From Paramesorhizobium leguminum (GTDB lineage Bacteria > Pseudomonadota > Alphaproteobacteria > Rhizobiales > Rhizobiaceae): a DNA stretch of 64,000 nucleotides. The DNA lies in the NCBI RefSeq assembly GCF_003217235.1, contig NZ_QJTF01000002.1, positions 124,001 to 188,000 of the forward strand, given 5' to 3'. The notes below the pieces were generated by a model. It was not told the DNA's origin. It saw nothing but the letters and a program-made list of their open reading frames with translations, and did not search any database. The number at the start of each line of letters is the position of its first letter. Within the stretch, counting starts at the first letter, position 1. The translations under genes and the position numbers were made by a program. This document shows positions 34,633 through 42,097 of this stretch, one piece after another.

Positions 34633-34941
34633 TCAAGGTTTGGGTATCAGATGACCGCGACGGGACAATTCAGGCAATCCCTCATAATTGAGAGCGATCA
34701 GTGCTTCCTTTTTGCGCCGCGACCAGCCTTTGATCTGTTTTTCTCGCGCAATGGCCTCTTTCACAAGATCATAAGTTTCCGAGAATACGAGTTCCACCGG
34801 CCGTCTGTTCCACGTATATGCCATTTCATCAGGCAGATGGTTATGTTCCCATATCCGGGATTCGACCGACTGTTTTGTAATGCCGGTATAGTAGCTCCCA
34901 TCGGCGCAGCGCAAAATATAGACAGTTGCTTCAACCATCAT
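34633..34941 (-). CDS. GIY-YIG nuclease-domain protein inside a family 3 repeat
   Basis: 102 aa (UPF0213/YhbQ-like). GIY-YIG pattern: VYILRCADG and YYTGIT, Arg in SVESRIWEHN (about R29), and metal-site Glu in EAIAREKQIKGW (about E67). Two adjacent ATGs at 34941 and 34938; the second gives MVEATVYIL. The upstream GGACGAGGGGC, the only Shine-Dalgarno-like sequence, lies within the family 3 palindrome 34939-34995, whose end includes the start codon. A much longer minus-strand frame continues upstream against RACo and is not real. Likely cuts structured DNA; role unknown. Confidence 0.82.
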   Translation of the reverse strand: MMVEATVYILRCADGSYYTGITKQSVESRIWEHNHLPDEMAYTWNRRPVELVFSETYDLVKEAIAREKQIKGWSRRKKEALIALNYEGLPELSRRGHLIPKP

Positions 34942-34995
34942 GCCCCTCGTCCTTCGAGGCTCGCTACGCTCGCACCTCAGGATGAGGGGCATGAT
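34939..34995. repeat. Family 3 palindromic repeat, arm copy A (5' side of the GIY-YIG gene)
   Basis: CATGCCCCTCGTCCTT (34939-34954) is the inverse of AGGATGAGGGGCATG (34979-34993), with a CTCGCTACGCTCG centre. The outer CAT is the GIY-YIG start codon on the minus strand. Matches the left part of 63396-63455. Confidence 0.85.
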
Positions 34996-35028
34996 AGCGC
35001 CGCCCGAAAGCACTGCAATAGGTAATCC

Positions 35029-37143
35029 ATGAGCACCGACCCCCTCGTCCTCTTCATGCCCTCGGGCAAGCGCGGGCATTTCCCGGTTGGCACACCGGTT
35101 CTCGAAGCCGCGCGGTCGCTTGGCGTCTATGTCGAAAGCGTCTGCGGCGGACGCGCCACTTGCGGGCGCTGCCAGATCGAGGTGCAGGAGGGCCGGTTTG
35201 CCAAGCACGGCATCACCTCCGCCAACGAGCATATCTCCGCCATCGGCCCGAAAGAACTTCGCTACGCCGAAAAGCGCGAGCTGAAGCCGGGACGCCGCCT
35301 CTCCTGCTCCGCCACCATTGAAGGCGATCTCGTCATCGACGTGCCGCAGGACGTCCAGGTCAACGCCCAAACCATACGCAAGGACGTCGACACCCGCAGC
35401 ATCGAGCGCAATCCGGCGGTCCACATGTGCTATGTCGAAGTGGAAGAGCCCGACATGCACAAGCCGCTCGGCGACCTCGACCGGTTGAAAGCAGCGCTTG
35501 AAAAGGACTGGGGATACAAGGAGTTGCAGGTCGATGCCTATCTCCTGCCCAAACTCCAGCAGATCCTGCGCAAGGAAAAATGGGGCGTCACCGCCGCCAT
35601 TCACCACGGCGAGGAAACCGGCCGCCCGACATTGATCGCACTCTGGCCCGGCCTCAAGAACGAGGCCTATGGTATCGCCTGCGACATCGGCTCGACCACC
35701 ATCGCCATGCATCTATCCTCGCTTCTTTCGGGCCGCACCCTCGCCTCGGCGGGCGCGTCCAACCCGCAGATCCGCTTCGGCGAGGATCTGATGAGCCGCG
35801 TTTCCTATGTCATGATGAACCCCGACGGGCGCGAGGCGATGACGCTTGCGGTTCGCGAGGCGGTCAACAACCTCGTTGACAAGGTCTGCGCCGATGGCGG
35901 CATTGCGCGCGAGGATATTCTCGACGCCGTCTTCGTCGGCAATCCGATCATGCACCACCTGTTCCTTGGCATCGACCCGACGGAGCTCGGCGGCGCGCCC
36001 TTCGCACTCGCCGTCTCGGGTGCCATGCATCTGAAATCGTCGGATATCGGCCTGCCAATGAATCCCGGCACCCGTGTCTACATGCTGCCCTGCATCGCCG
36101 GCCATGTCGGCGCGGACGCCGCCGCCGCGACGCTCAGCGAAGGCCCGCACCGGCAGGACGAGATGATGCTGCTCGTCGATGTCGGCACCAATGCCGAGAT
36201 CGTATTGGGCAATCGCCAGCGCACCGTCGCGGCCTCCTCACCCACCGGCCCTGCCTTCGAGGGCGCGGAAATCTCCGGCGGACAGCGCGCCGCGCCCGGT
36301 GCCATCGAGCGCGTGCGCATCGACCCGGACACGCTGGAGCCGAAATTCCGCATCATCGGCGTCGAGCAATGGTCGGATGAGCCGGGGTTCGCGGAAGCAG
36401 CGAGCCGCACCGGCATCACCGGCATTTGCGGGTCAGCTATCATCGAAGTCATCGCGGAAATGTACCTGTCCGGCATCATCTCCGAGGATGGCGTCATCGA
36501 CGGCAGCCTAGCGCAAATCCAGGAAAAGTGTGAAGCGGTTTTCCGTCCGGATTTGCGCAAAAAAAACAACGCCCGCTCGCCCCGCATCACCGCCAATGGC
36601 CGCACCTTCTCCTATCTCCTGCATGAGGGCAGCCCGCGCATCGCCATCACCCAGAACGACGTGCGCGCCATCCAGTTGGCGAAGGCCGCGCTCTATGCCG
36701 GGGTGAAGCTGCTGATGGACAAGCTCGGCATCGATCATGTCGATCAGATCCGCTTCGCCGGCGCCTTCGGCTCGTTCATCGATCCGAAATACGCCATGGT
36801 CCTCGGCCTCATCCCAGATTGCGAGCTGGAAAACGTCAAGGCCGTCGGCAATGCGGCGGGAACCGGCGCGCGCATGGCGCTGCTCAACCGCGATTACCGC
36901 CGCGAAGTCGAGGAAACGGTGGGCCGCATCGAGAAGATTGAAACCGCACTGGAGCCGAAATTCCAGGAGCATTTCGTCTACGCCATGGCGATCCCCAACA
37001 AGGTCGATCCCTTCCCCAAGCTCTCCGCGGCGGTGAAGCTGCCGGAGCGGAAATCCGATGGCGATGGCTCCGACGGTCCGGCAGACGGCTCCCCCCGCCG
37101 CCGCTCCCGCGAGGAACGCGCCGCGCGCCGGAACCGAGGTTAG
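35029..37143 (+). CDS. RACo-type reductive activator of corrinoid proteins (2Fe-2S + ASKHA domains)
   Basis: 704 aa. N-terminal 2Fe-2S ferredoxin domain with C39, C45, C48 (SVCGGRATCGRC) and C93 (RRLSCSA). A linker leads to the ASKHA ATPase domain: YGIACDIGSTTIAMHL, DAVFVGNPIMHHLFLG, LLVDVGTNAEIVLG, ITGICGSAIIEVIAEM, GAFGSFIDPKYAMVLG. RACo-type proteins use ATP to reduce inactive cob(II)alamin carriers back to Co(I). The C-terminal ~20 residues are Arg-rich (PRRRSREERAARRNRG). It should keep the 29222-29920 carrier active under aerobic life. Starts 34 bp after the GIY-YIG repeat cassette. Confidence 0.92.
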   Translation: MSTDPLVLFMPSGKRGHFPVGTPVLEAARSLGVYVESVCGGRATCGRCQIEVQEGRFAKHGITSANEHISAIGPKELRYAEKRELKPGRRLSCSATIEGDLVIDVPQDVQVNAQTIRKDVDTRSIERNPAVHMCYVEVEEPDMHKPLGDLDRLKAALEKDWGYKELQVDAYLLPKLQQILRKEKWGVTAAIHHGEETGRPTLIALWPGLKNEAYGIACDIGSTTIAMHLSSLLSGRTLASAGASNPQIRFGEDLMSRVSYVMMNPDGREAMTLAVREAVNNLVDKVCADGGIAREDILDAVFVGNPIMHHLFLGIDPTELGGAPFALAVSGAMHLKSSDIGLPMNPGTRVYMLPCIAGHVGADAAAATLSEGPHRQDEMMLLVDVGTNAEIVLGNRQRTVAASSPTGPAFEGAEISGGQRAAPGAIERVRIDPDTLEPKFRIIGVEQWSDEPGFAEAASRTGITGICGSAIIEVIAEMYLSGIISEDGVIDGSLAQIQEKCEAVFRPDLRKKNNARSPRITANGRTFSYLLHEGSPRIAITQNDVRAIQLAKAALYAGVKLLMDKLGIDHVDQIRFAGAFGSFIDPKYAMVLGLIPDCELENVKAVGNAAGTGARMALLNRDYRREVEETVGRIEKIETALEPKFQEHFVYAMAIPNKVDPFPKLSAAVKLPERKSDGDGSDGPADGSPRRRSREERAARRNRG

Positions 37144-37173
37144 AGCGGCTCCTGTTTTAATGGATTCGCTAGA

Positions 37174-37333
37174 TACCCCCCTCTGCCCTGCCGGGCATCT
37201 CCCCCTCAAGGGGGGAGATTACGCCTTCATGGCGCTCGCCACCAATCGCAGACGTTACAGAATAGATACGACGACTCGTGTCAGCCAATCTCCCCCCTTG
37301 AGGGGGAGATGCCCGGCAGGGCAGAGGGGGGTA
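37174..37333. repeat. Family 1 palindromic repeat, copy 6
   Basis: Between RACo and the ROK kinase (37144-37405, no gene). Sub-hairpins GCCC-TGCC-GGGC (left) and GCCC-GGCA-GGGC (right). The preceding GAGCGGCTCCTGTTTTAATGG at about 37143-37163 resembles the extended flank of copy 4. Confidence 0.9.
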
Positions 37334-37405
37334 CTGCCTCGCCAACTGCTCTCTTTGCTGCCTCCTCCCATCGACACCCGTTTCGCTTTCTGCGAATAAG
37401 GCCGC

Positions 37406-38317
37406 ATGATCACATGTTTCGACATCGGCGGCACGGCCATCAAGAGCGCGCGGGCAACCTCGCCGCAAGATATCAAGGCTTTGGACCGCGTTCCGACACC
37501 ACTCAACGATTTCGACGCATTCGCCGCCGCAATCGGCAGGATAGCCACTGAAGCGACCGGCAACGACCATAGCCTCGTCTCGATTTCGCTTGCCGGCGTC
37601 ATCGATGCCGATAGCGGGCGCATCACCTGCGCCAATATCCCGTGCATCGATGGGCGCCCCCTCGTCGCCGACCTCGAAGCAGTCCTGAAAAGACCCGTGC
37701 TGATCGCCAATGACGCGGATTGCTTTGCGTTTGCCGAAGCAATTCTGGGCGCGGGGCGCGGTCATCGCGTGGTGTTCGGTGCAATTCTGGGCAGCGGCGT
37801 GGGAGGCGGCATCGTCATCGACGGCAAGGTCCTGACCGGAGCCGGCGGCTTTGCCGGGGAATGGGGCCACGGGCCGATTTCCGCCACGCTCGCCGGCAAC
37901 CCGCCGGTCGCCATACCGCGTTTTGCCTGCGGCTGCGGCCAGACCGGATGCATCGACGCCATATGCAGCGCCCGCGGCCTCGAAAAGCTGCATCGCTATC
38001 TCCATGGCATGGAGGCAACCAGCACCGAGATCATCGACGCCTGGACAAGCGGCGATGCGAACGCCACCCATACCATCAATTGCCATGTCGACATCCTGTC
38101 GGACGCGCTGGCGCTGGTCGTCAATGTGCTCGGCGCATCCATCGTGCCCGTCGGCGGCGGACTGTCGAATTCGATGCCATTGATAGAGCGGATCGACGCG
38201 GCGGTGCGCAACCGCATATTGCGCAAAACGGACAAGCCGCTGGTGGTGCGCGGCGAATGCCGCATCGAACCGGGCCTCATCGGCGCGGGTCTGCTTGGGC
38301 TGGAAGCACGGCCATGA
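37406..38317 (+). CDS. ROK-family sugar kinase
   Basis: 303 aa. ATP site MITCFDIGGTAIKSA, catalytic IANDADCFAFAEAI, GSGVGGGIV, zinc motif with EWGHG and CGCGQTGCIDA, and VPVGGGLSNS. Typical of N-acetylglucosamine/N-acetylmannosamine-type or glucokinase ROK enzymes. ATG at 37406 has only a weak ribosome site. Overlaps cutC by 4 bp (ATGA). Specific sugar unknown. Confidence 0.88.
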   Translation: MITCFDIGGTAIKSARATSPQDIKALDRVPTPLNDFDAFAAAIGRIATEATGNDHSLVSISLAGVIDADSGRITCANIPCIDGRPLVADLEAVLKRPVLIANDADCFAFAEAILGAGRGHRVVFGAILGSGVGGGIVIDGKVLTGAGGFAGEWGHGPISATLAGNPPVAIPRFACGCGQTGCIDAICSARGLEKLHRYLHGMEATSTEIIDAWTSGDANATHTINCHVDILSDALALVVNVLGASIVPVGGGLSNSMPLIERIDAAVRNRILRKTDKPLVVRGECRIEPGLIGAGLLGLEARP

Positions 38318-39033
38318 GCCACATCCTGCTGGAAGTCTGTGTCGATGATGCCGAAGGGCTGGAAGCGGCGATCGAAGGCGGCGCCGACCGCATCGAGCTT
38401 TGCTCCGCGCTGCAACTGGGCGGCCTCACCCCCTCGCCCAGCCTCATCGCCCTTGCGTCACTGGCAACGATCCCAGTCTATGCGATGATCCGCCCGCGCG
38501 CGGGGGATTTCGTCTATACGGACCGCGAGATCGAGCAGATGCAATATGATATCTATGCCGCGCGCGCGGCGGGCCTCGCTGGCGTGGTGTTCGGCGCCAG
38601 CCGCCCCGACGGCAATCTTGATCCTCACGCGCTTGAGCAACTCATGCGCGAGACAGACGGCCTCGGCACGACACTCCACCGCGCTTTCGATCTGGTGCCG
38701 TATATCGATGAAGCTGTACGCATTGCCATCGACACCGGCTTCGGGCGCATCCTCACGTCGGGTCGGGCAAGGACAGCGCTGGAAGGTTTGGATGATCTGG
38801 AAAAAGCATTCGCTGCGGCGGACGGTAAAATCTCGATCATGCCTGGTTCCGGACTGACGGCGGAGAATGTAGAAACGTTGTTGTCTCGCCTGCCCGTAAC
38901 CGAGGTGCACGCCTCATGTGGCGTTGCTCTACCGTCAAGGGAAGGAAATATAGTTCGCCTTGGTTTTGAGGACGGCCTGCGGCGAAAGACTGACAAACAT
39001 CGGGTGGCGGCGCTTAAGCGAAAGCTTCTTTAA
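38314..39033 (+). CDS. cutC: CutC family protein
   Basis: 239 aa TIM-barrel protein: LLEVCVDDAEGLEAAIEGGA, RIELCSALQLGGLTPS, IPVYAMIRPRAGDFVY, GVVFGASRPDGNLD, ILTSGRARTALEG. CutC was linked to copper tolerance in E. coli; the true reaction is uncertain. ATG at 38314 within the end of the ROK gene. The longer frame upstream is a shadow of the kinase gene. Confidence 0.9.
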   Translation: MSHILLEVCVDDAEGLEAAIEGGADRIELCSALQLGGLTPSPSLIALASLATIPVYAMIRPRAGDFVYTDREIEQMQYDIYAARAAGLAGVVFGASRPDGNLDPHALEQLMRETDGLGTTLHRAFDLVPYIDEAVRIAIDTGFGRILTSGRARTALEGLDDLEKAFAAADGKISIMPGSGLTAENVETLLSRLPVTEVHASCGVALPSREGNIVRLGFEDGLRRKTDKHRVAALKRKLL

Positions 39034-39079
39034 ATACAGATAGTTGTTGCTATTATCAGACTCAAAACGATAAGCGTTT

Positions 39080-39265
39080 CCGCGCTTCCTCTCACCCTCC
39101 TCTGGCTTGCCAGCCATCTCCCCCTCAAGGGGGGAGATTACGCCTTCACAGGCGTATATACCAATCGCCAACGTTGCAGAATAAGAACCGTCATTGATGA
39201 CAGCCAATCTCCCCCCTTGAGGGGGAGATGCCCGGCAGGGCAGAGGGGGGTGAGAGGAAGCGCGG
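39080..39265. repeat. Family 1 palindromic repeat, copy 7, with perfect inverted flanks
   Basis: Core 39093-39252. The 18-bp flank CCGCGCTTCCTCTCACCC on the left is perfectly inverted on the right (GGGTGAGAGGAAGCGCGG, to 39265). This flank is different from that of copy 4, so the outer arms are locus-specific. Left sub-hairpin GGCT-TGCC-AGCC, right GCCC-GGCA-GGGC. Confidence 0.9.
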
Positions 39266-39290
39266 ATCAGCAAATCCATCAACCACGCCC

Positions 39291-40205
39291 TCAAAACTTC
39301 CCCGTCCGCCCATACTTCTCAAAAATCCCGCGCAAATGCTCCGCCACCACCTCCACATGCTGGCCGGCATTCTTGGCGACGATCATGCCAAGCTGGTAGC
39401 TGCCAAGCGGCGGCAGGCCGTGTTCCGGGCCGAGCGGGACGAGCCCCTCGCTCAGCAGCGTCTTGCCGAATGGTGCGATGGCGAGATCGGCGAGGATTGC
39501 CGACCGCTGGCCCGTGGTATGCGCGCTCATATAGGCGACGCGATACTCGCGCCCCGCTTTTTCCAGCGCCTCAAGCGCGTTGCCGCCCCAGGCGCAGCCC
39601 TCCTCCCACATGGAAAGCGGCAGCGGCTGGCGCTCATGCGCGGTGCCGCATTTGGCGCCGGCCCACACCAGTTCCTCGGTCATCAGCACCTCGACATCGC
39701 TGGTCTTCGGCACAAGGTTCGACAGATTGATCATGGTGATGTCGAGGCGCTTCTCATCTATCCGCCGGCGCAGATTTACGCTCTGGTCGATGACGACATC
39801 CACCGTCACGCTGGGATGCGTCTCGGCGAAGCGCTTCAGCACGTAGGGCAGCACCCATTCGCCGATATCGTCGGGCGACCCAAGCCGCACAAGGCCAGAA
39901 ACGGTCGGCGCCACGAACTTCGCCACCGCCTCCCGGTTGAGCGCCAGCATCCGCCGCGCATAGCCCAGCAGCAATTCGCCATCGCTCGTCAGCGAAACGG
40001 ACCGCGCATCGCGCTCCAGAAGCGTGGTGCCAAGCGTCTCCTCCAGCTTCTTGATCTGCATCGACACCGCCGACGGCGTGCGGAACACCGCATTCGCCGC
40101 CGAAGAGAAGCTTCCCGTCTCGGCGATCATCACGAATGTCCTCAAAACGTCGAGGTCGAGAATAGGCAGCGGATGGTGCATCGGAGCGGTCATGTCCAGC
40201 CTCAT
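39291..40205 (-). CDS. LysR-family transcriptional regulator
   Basis: 304 aa. Helix-turn-helix at about residues 17-75 (LDVLRTFVMIAETGSFSSAANAV, SAVSMQIKKLEETLG), then a LysR substrate-binding domain. ATG at 40205; an ATG at 40193 is possible. Divergent from the DUF1127 gene across 107 bp, so that gene may be its target. LysR plus DUF1127 divergent pairs recur in Rhizobiales. Effector unknown. Confidence 0.9.
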   Translation of the reverse strand: MRLDMTAPMHHPLPILDLDVLRTFVMIAETGSFSSAANAVFRTPSAVSMQIKKLEETLGTTLLERDARSVSLTSDGELLLGYARRMLALNREAVAKFVAPTVSGLVRLGSPDDIGEWVLPYVLKRFAETHPSVTVDVVIDQSVNLRRRIDEKRLDITMINLSNLVPKTSDVEVLMTEELVWAGAKCGTAHERQPLPLSMWEEGCAWGGNALEALEKAGREYRVAYMSAHTTGQRSAILADLAIAPFGKTLLSEGLVPLGPEHGLPPLGSYQLGMIVAKNAGQHVEVVAEHLRGIFEKYGRTGKF

Positions 40206-40312
40206 GGATCAAATATATTGAATTCACATGTTCATCAATTTCGTTTGATTGAACATCAACATCATCCGATAGTCAAGAAAGGAAATAGAAATGGCTGCTC
40301 AGGAGAAACGCC

Positions 40313-40555
40313 ATGGCCGACTGCAACGACAACTATCTCGATCAATATAATGCGCATCTGGCACGATTTGCCCATCGGGCTATCAGGGCTTTCGAGAACT
40401 TCACCTCCCCGATCGCCGGAATGTTCGAGGAGATGGCAGCAAGGAAGCGGCGACGGAAAACGATCCTTGCCCTCGCCGCTCTGCCGGAGAACATCCTTCA
40501 TGACATCGGCTGGCCGGATCTCTATGAACGGCAATTTCATGAGGATAAGAACTGA
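40313..40555 (+). CDS. DUF1127 small protein
   Basis: 80 aa. N-terminal Asn/Tyr-rich helix, then an Arg-rich DUF1127 core (ARKRRRKTILALAALPENILHDIGWPDLYER). Preceded by AGGAGAAA. DUF1127 proteins can bind RNA and affect phosphate or C/N metabolism in alphaproteobacteria; this copy lies under the divergent LysR and just upstream of the GlxA-type regulator. Confidence 0.88.
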   Translation: MADCNDNYLDQYNAHLARFAHRAIRAFENFTSPIAGMFEEMAARKRRRKTILALAALPENILHDIGWPDLYERQFHEDKN

Positions 40556-40749
40556 TGCCCCCAAGGGTAGCGAGCGGCATACCGTTGCCCCAGCCGCTCG
40601 CGACCTGTTTACCCTTTTCCGCCTTTTTATGAGAATTGCCTGTTTGCGACAGTTATTTCGTCGCACTTCCCCTGGAATTCGTTCTATGGTTCAATGGCTT
40701 TAGGTCGCAAAGAAACCAGAATAATGGTTCATACGCGACAGGGAACGGA

Positions 40750-41757
40750 ATGATAGCCATGAATCAGAAAACGCTTGTAAAGCGCTCCTTCGTCTTTTTT
40801 CTCGTTCCCGATTTCTCGATGATCGCGTTTGCGACGTCCATCGAGCCGTTGCGCATTGCCAACCGGATGCTGGGCTACAACGCCTATCGCTGGCGTCTGG
40901 CATCGAGCGACGGCAAGCCCGTCACGGCATCCAATGGCGTCGAATGCGCCGTCACCGCCTCGCTGGAGGATGAGCGCCGCTATCTGACCGGCGAGGAACG
41001 GCCCTCGATGGTCCTTGTCTGCTCCGGCATCAATGTCGAGAAATTCCAGAACAAATCAGTCTTCGCCTGGCTGCGCGAGGAGTTCAACCGCGGCGTCTCA
41101 GTGGGCGGCCTCTGCACCGGCGCCCACATTCTCGCCGCCGCCGGCCTTCTTTCAGGCAAACGCTGCGCCATCCATTGGGAAAACCTGCCCGGTTTCGCGG
41201 AAGCTTTCCCTAAGGCCGATGTCTATGCCGATCTCTTCGAGGTCGATGGCAACATCTACACCTGCGCCGGCGGCACCGCCGCGCTCGACATGATGCTGAA
41301 GCTCATCGGCGACGATTTCGACGACAATCTGGTCAATCGCGTTTGCGAGCAGGCCCTGACCGACCGGGTGCGCAACCCGCACGACCGCCAGCGCCTGCCG
41401 CTGCGCGCGCGCTTGGGTGTGCAGAACTCCAAGGTGCTGACCATCATTGAACTGATGGAGGCGAGCCTGACCGAGCCCCTGTCGCTGATCGAGGTGGCCG
41501 ACCATGTCGGCCTGTCGCGCCGCCAGATCGAGCGCCTGTTCCGCCACGAGATGGGCCGCTCGCCCGCCCGCTACTACCTCGAAATCCGCCTCGACCGCGC
41601 CCGCCATCTGCTCATCCAGTCCTCCATGCCCGTGGTGGAAGTAGCCGTCGCCTGCGGCTTCGTCTCGGCCTCTCATTTCTCGAAATGCTACCGCGAGCTT
41701 TATGGCCGCTCACCGCAACAGGAGCGGGCGGAGCGGAAGCAGCCGATGGCGGCGTAA
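40750..41757 (+). CDS. GlxA/GbdR-type AraC-family regulator with DJ-1/PfpI domain
   Basis: 335 aa. N-terminal glutamine-amidotransferase-like (DJ-1) domain at about 10-190 (FFLVPDFSMIAFATSIEPLRIANRM, GGLCTGAHILAAAGLL, AIHWEN, GTAALDMML). C-terminal AraC double helix-turn-helix at about 230-325 (LSLIEVADHVGLSRRQIERLFRHEMG, VAVACGFVSASHFSKCYRELYG). ATG at 40750 with AGGGAACGG; 40759 is possible. Related to GbdR, which activates betaine and dimethylglycine catabolism in Pseudomonas. The DMGDH-like gene lies convergent downstream, so regulation of betaine use is a fair inference. Confidence 0.88.
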   Translation: MIAMNQKTLVKRSFVFFLVPDFSMIAFATSIEPLRIANRMLGYNAYRWRLASSDGKPVTASNGVECAVTASLEDERRYLTGEERPSMVLVCSGINVEKFQNKSVFAWLREEFNRGVSVGGLCTGAHILAAAGLLSGKRCAIHWENLPGFAEAFPKADVYADLFEVDGNIYTCAGGTAALDMMLKLIGDDFDDNLVNRVCEQALTDRVRNPHDRQRLPLRARLGVQNSKVLTIIELMEASLTEPLSLIEVADHVGLSRRQIERLFRHEMGRSPARYYLEIRLDRARHLLIQSSMPVVEVAVACGFVSASHFSKCYRELYGRSPQQERAERKQPMAA

Positions 41758-41820
41758 AAATTTAGGCTTACCACTGAATGCTGATGGAGGAGCGCGCGCC
41801 ACTGCTTTCCAGCCATCTAC

Positions 41821-42040
41821 CACCTCTCACATAGTCATCCTCGGGCTTGACCCGAGGATCCACGGCGAGGAGGCGAGAATGGTACTATCATCCGCTACAG
41901 GATCGTTGGCATAGAGCAGAATATAGGTCGAACAACAAACACAGCTTTCGCTTGCTGGAATGCGTTGATGGAGCGGCGCCGTCTGTACCCCCTCGCCGTG
42001 GATCCTCGGGTCAAGCCCGAGGATGACGACGTGAGAGGTG
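41821..42040. repeat. Large inverted repeat with 50-bp arms
   Basis: Left arm 41821-41870 and right arm 41991-42040 are near-perfect inverted copies; each contains the inner palindrome CTCGGGCTTGACCCGAG. The 120-bp centre (41871-41990) has no gene. Layout resembles a miniature inverted-repeat element; no target duplication is obvious. Fills most of the 41758-42097 gap. Confidence 0.85.
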
Positions 42041-42042
42041 GG

Positions 42043-42070
42043 TGATGTCCGGCAGGACAGAGGGGGGCGC
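42043..42070. repeat. Half copy of a family 1 repeat
   Basis: GATGTCCGGCAGGACAGAGG followed by GGGGCGC is the right end of a family 1 element with no partner arm. It abuts the large inverted repeat, suggesting that element truncated it. Confidence 0.75.
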
Positions 42071-42097
42071 TGTCCCGCCAGCACTTCTATTTTACAC

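Noticed and set aside
29931-34995. Insertion sequence or integrated plasmid around the nuclease genes
   Set aside because: No transposase, integrase, target duplication or att-like direct repeat is visible; only palindromic arms flank the nuclease genes.
39228-40703. 491-codon plus-strand frame opposite the LysR gene
   Set aside because: Starts inside a family 1 repeat and runs antisense to LysR and across the DUF1127 gene; no domain.
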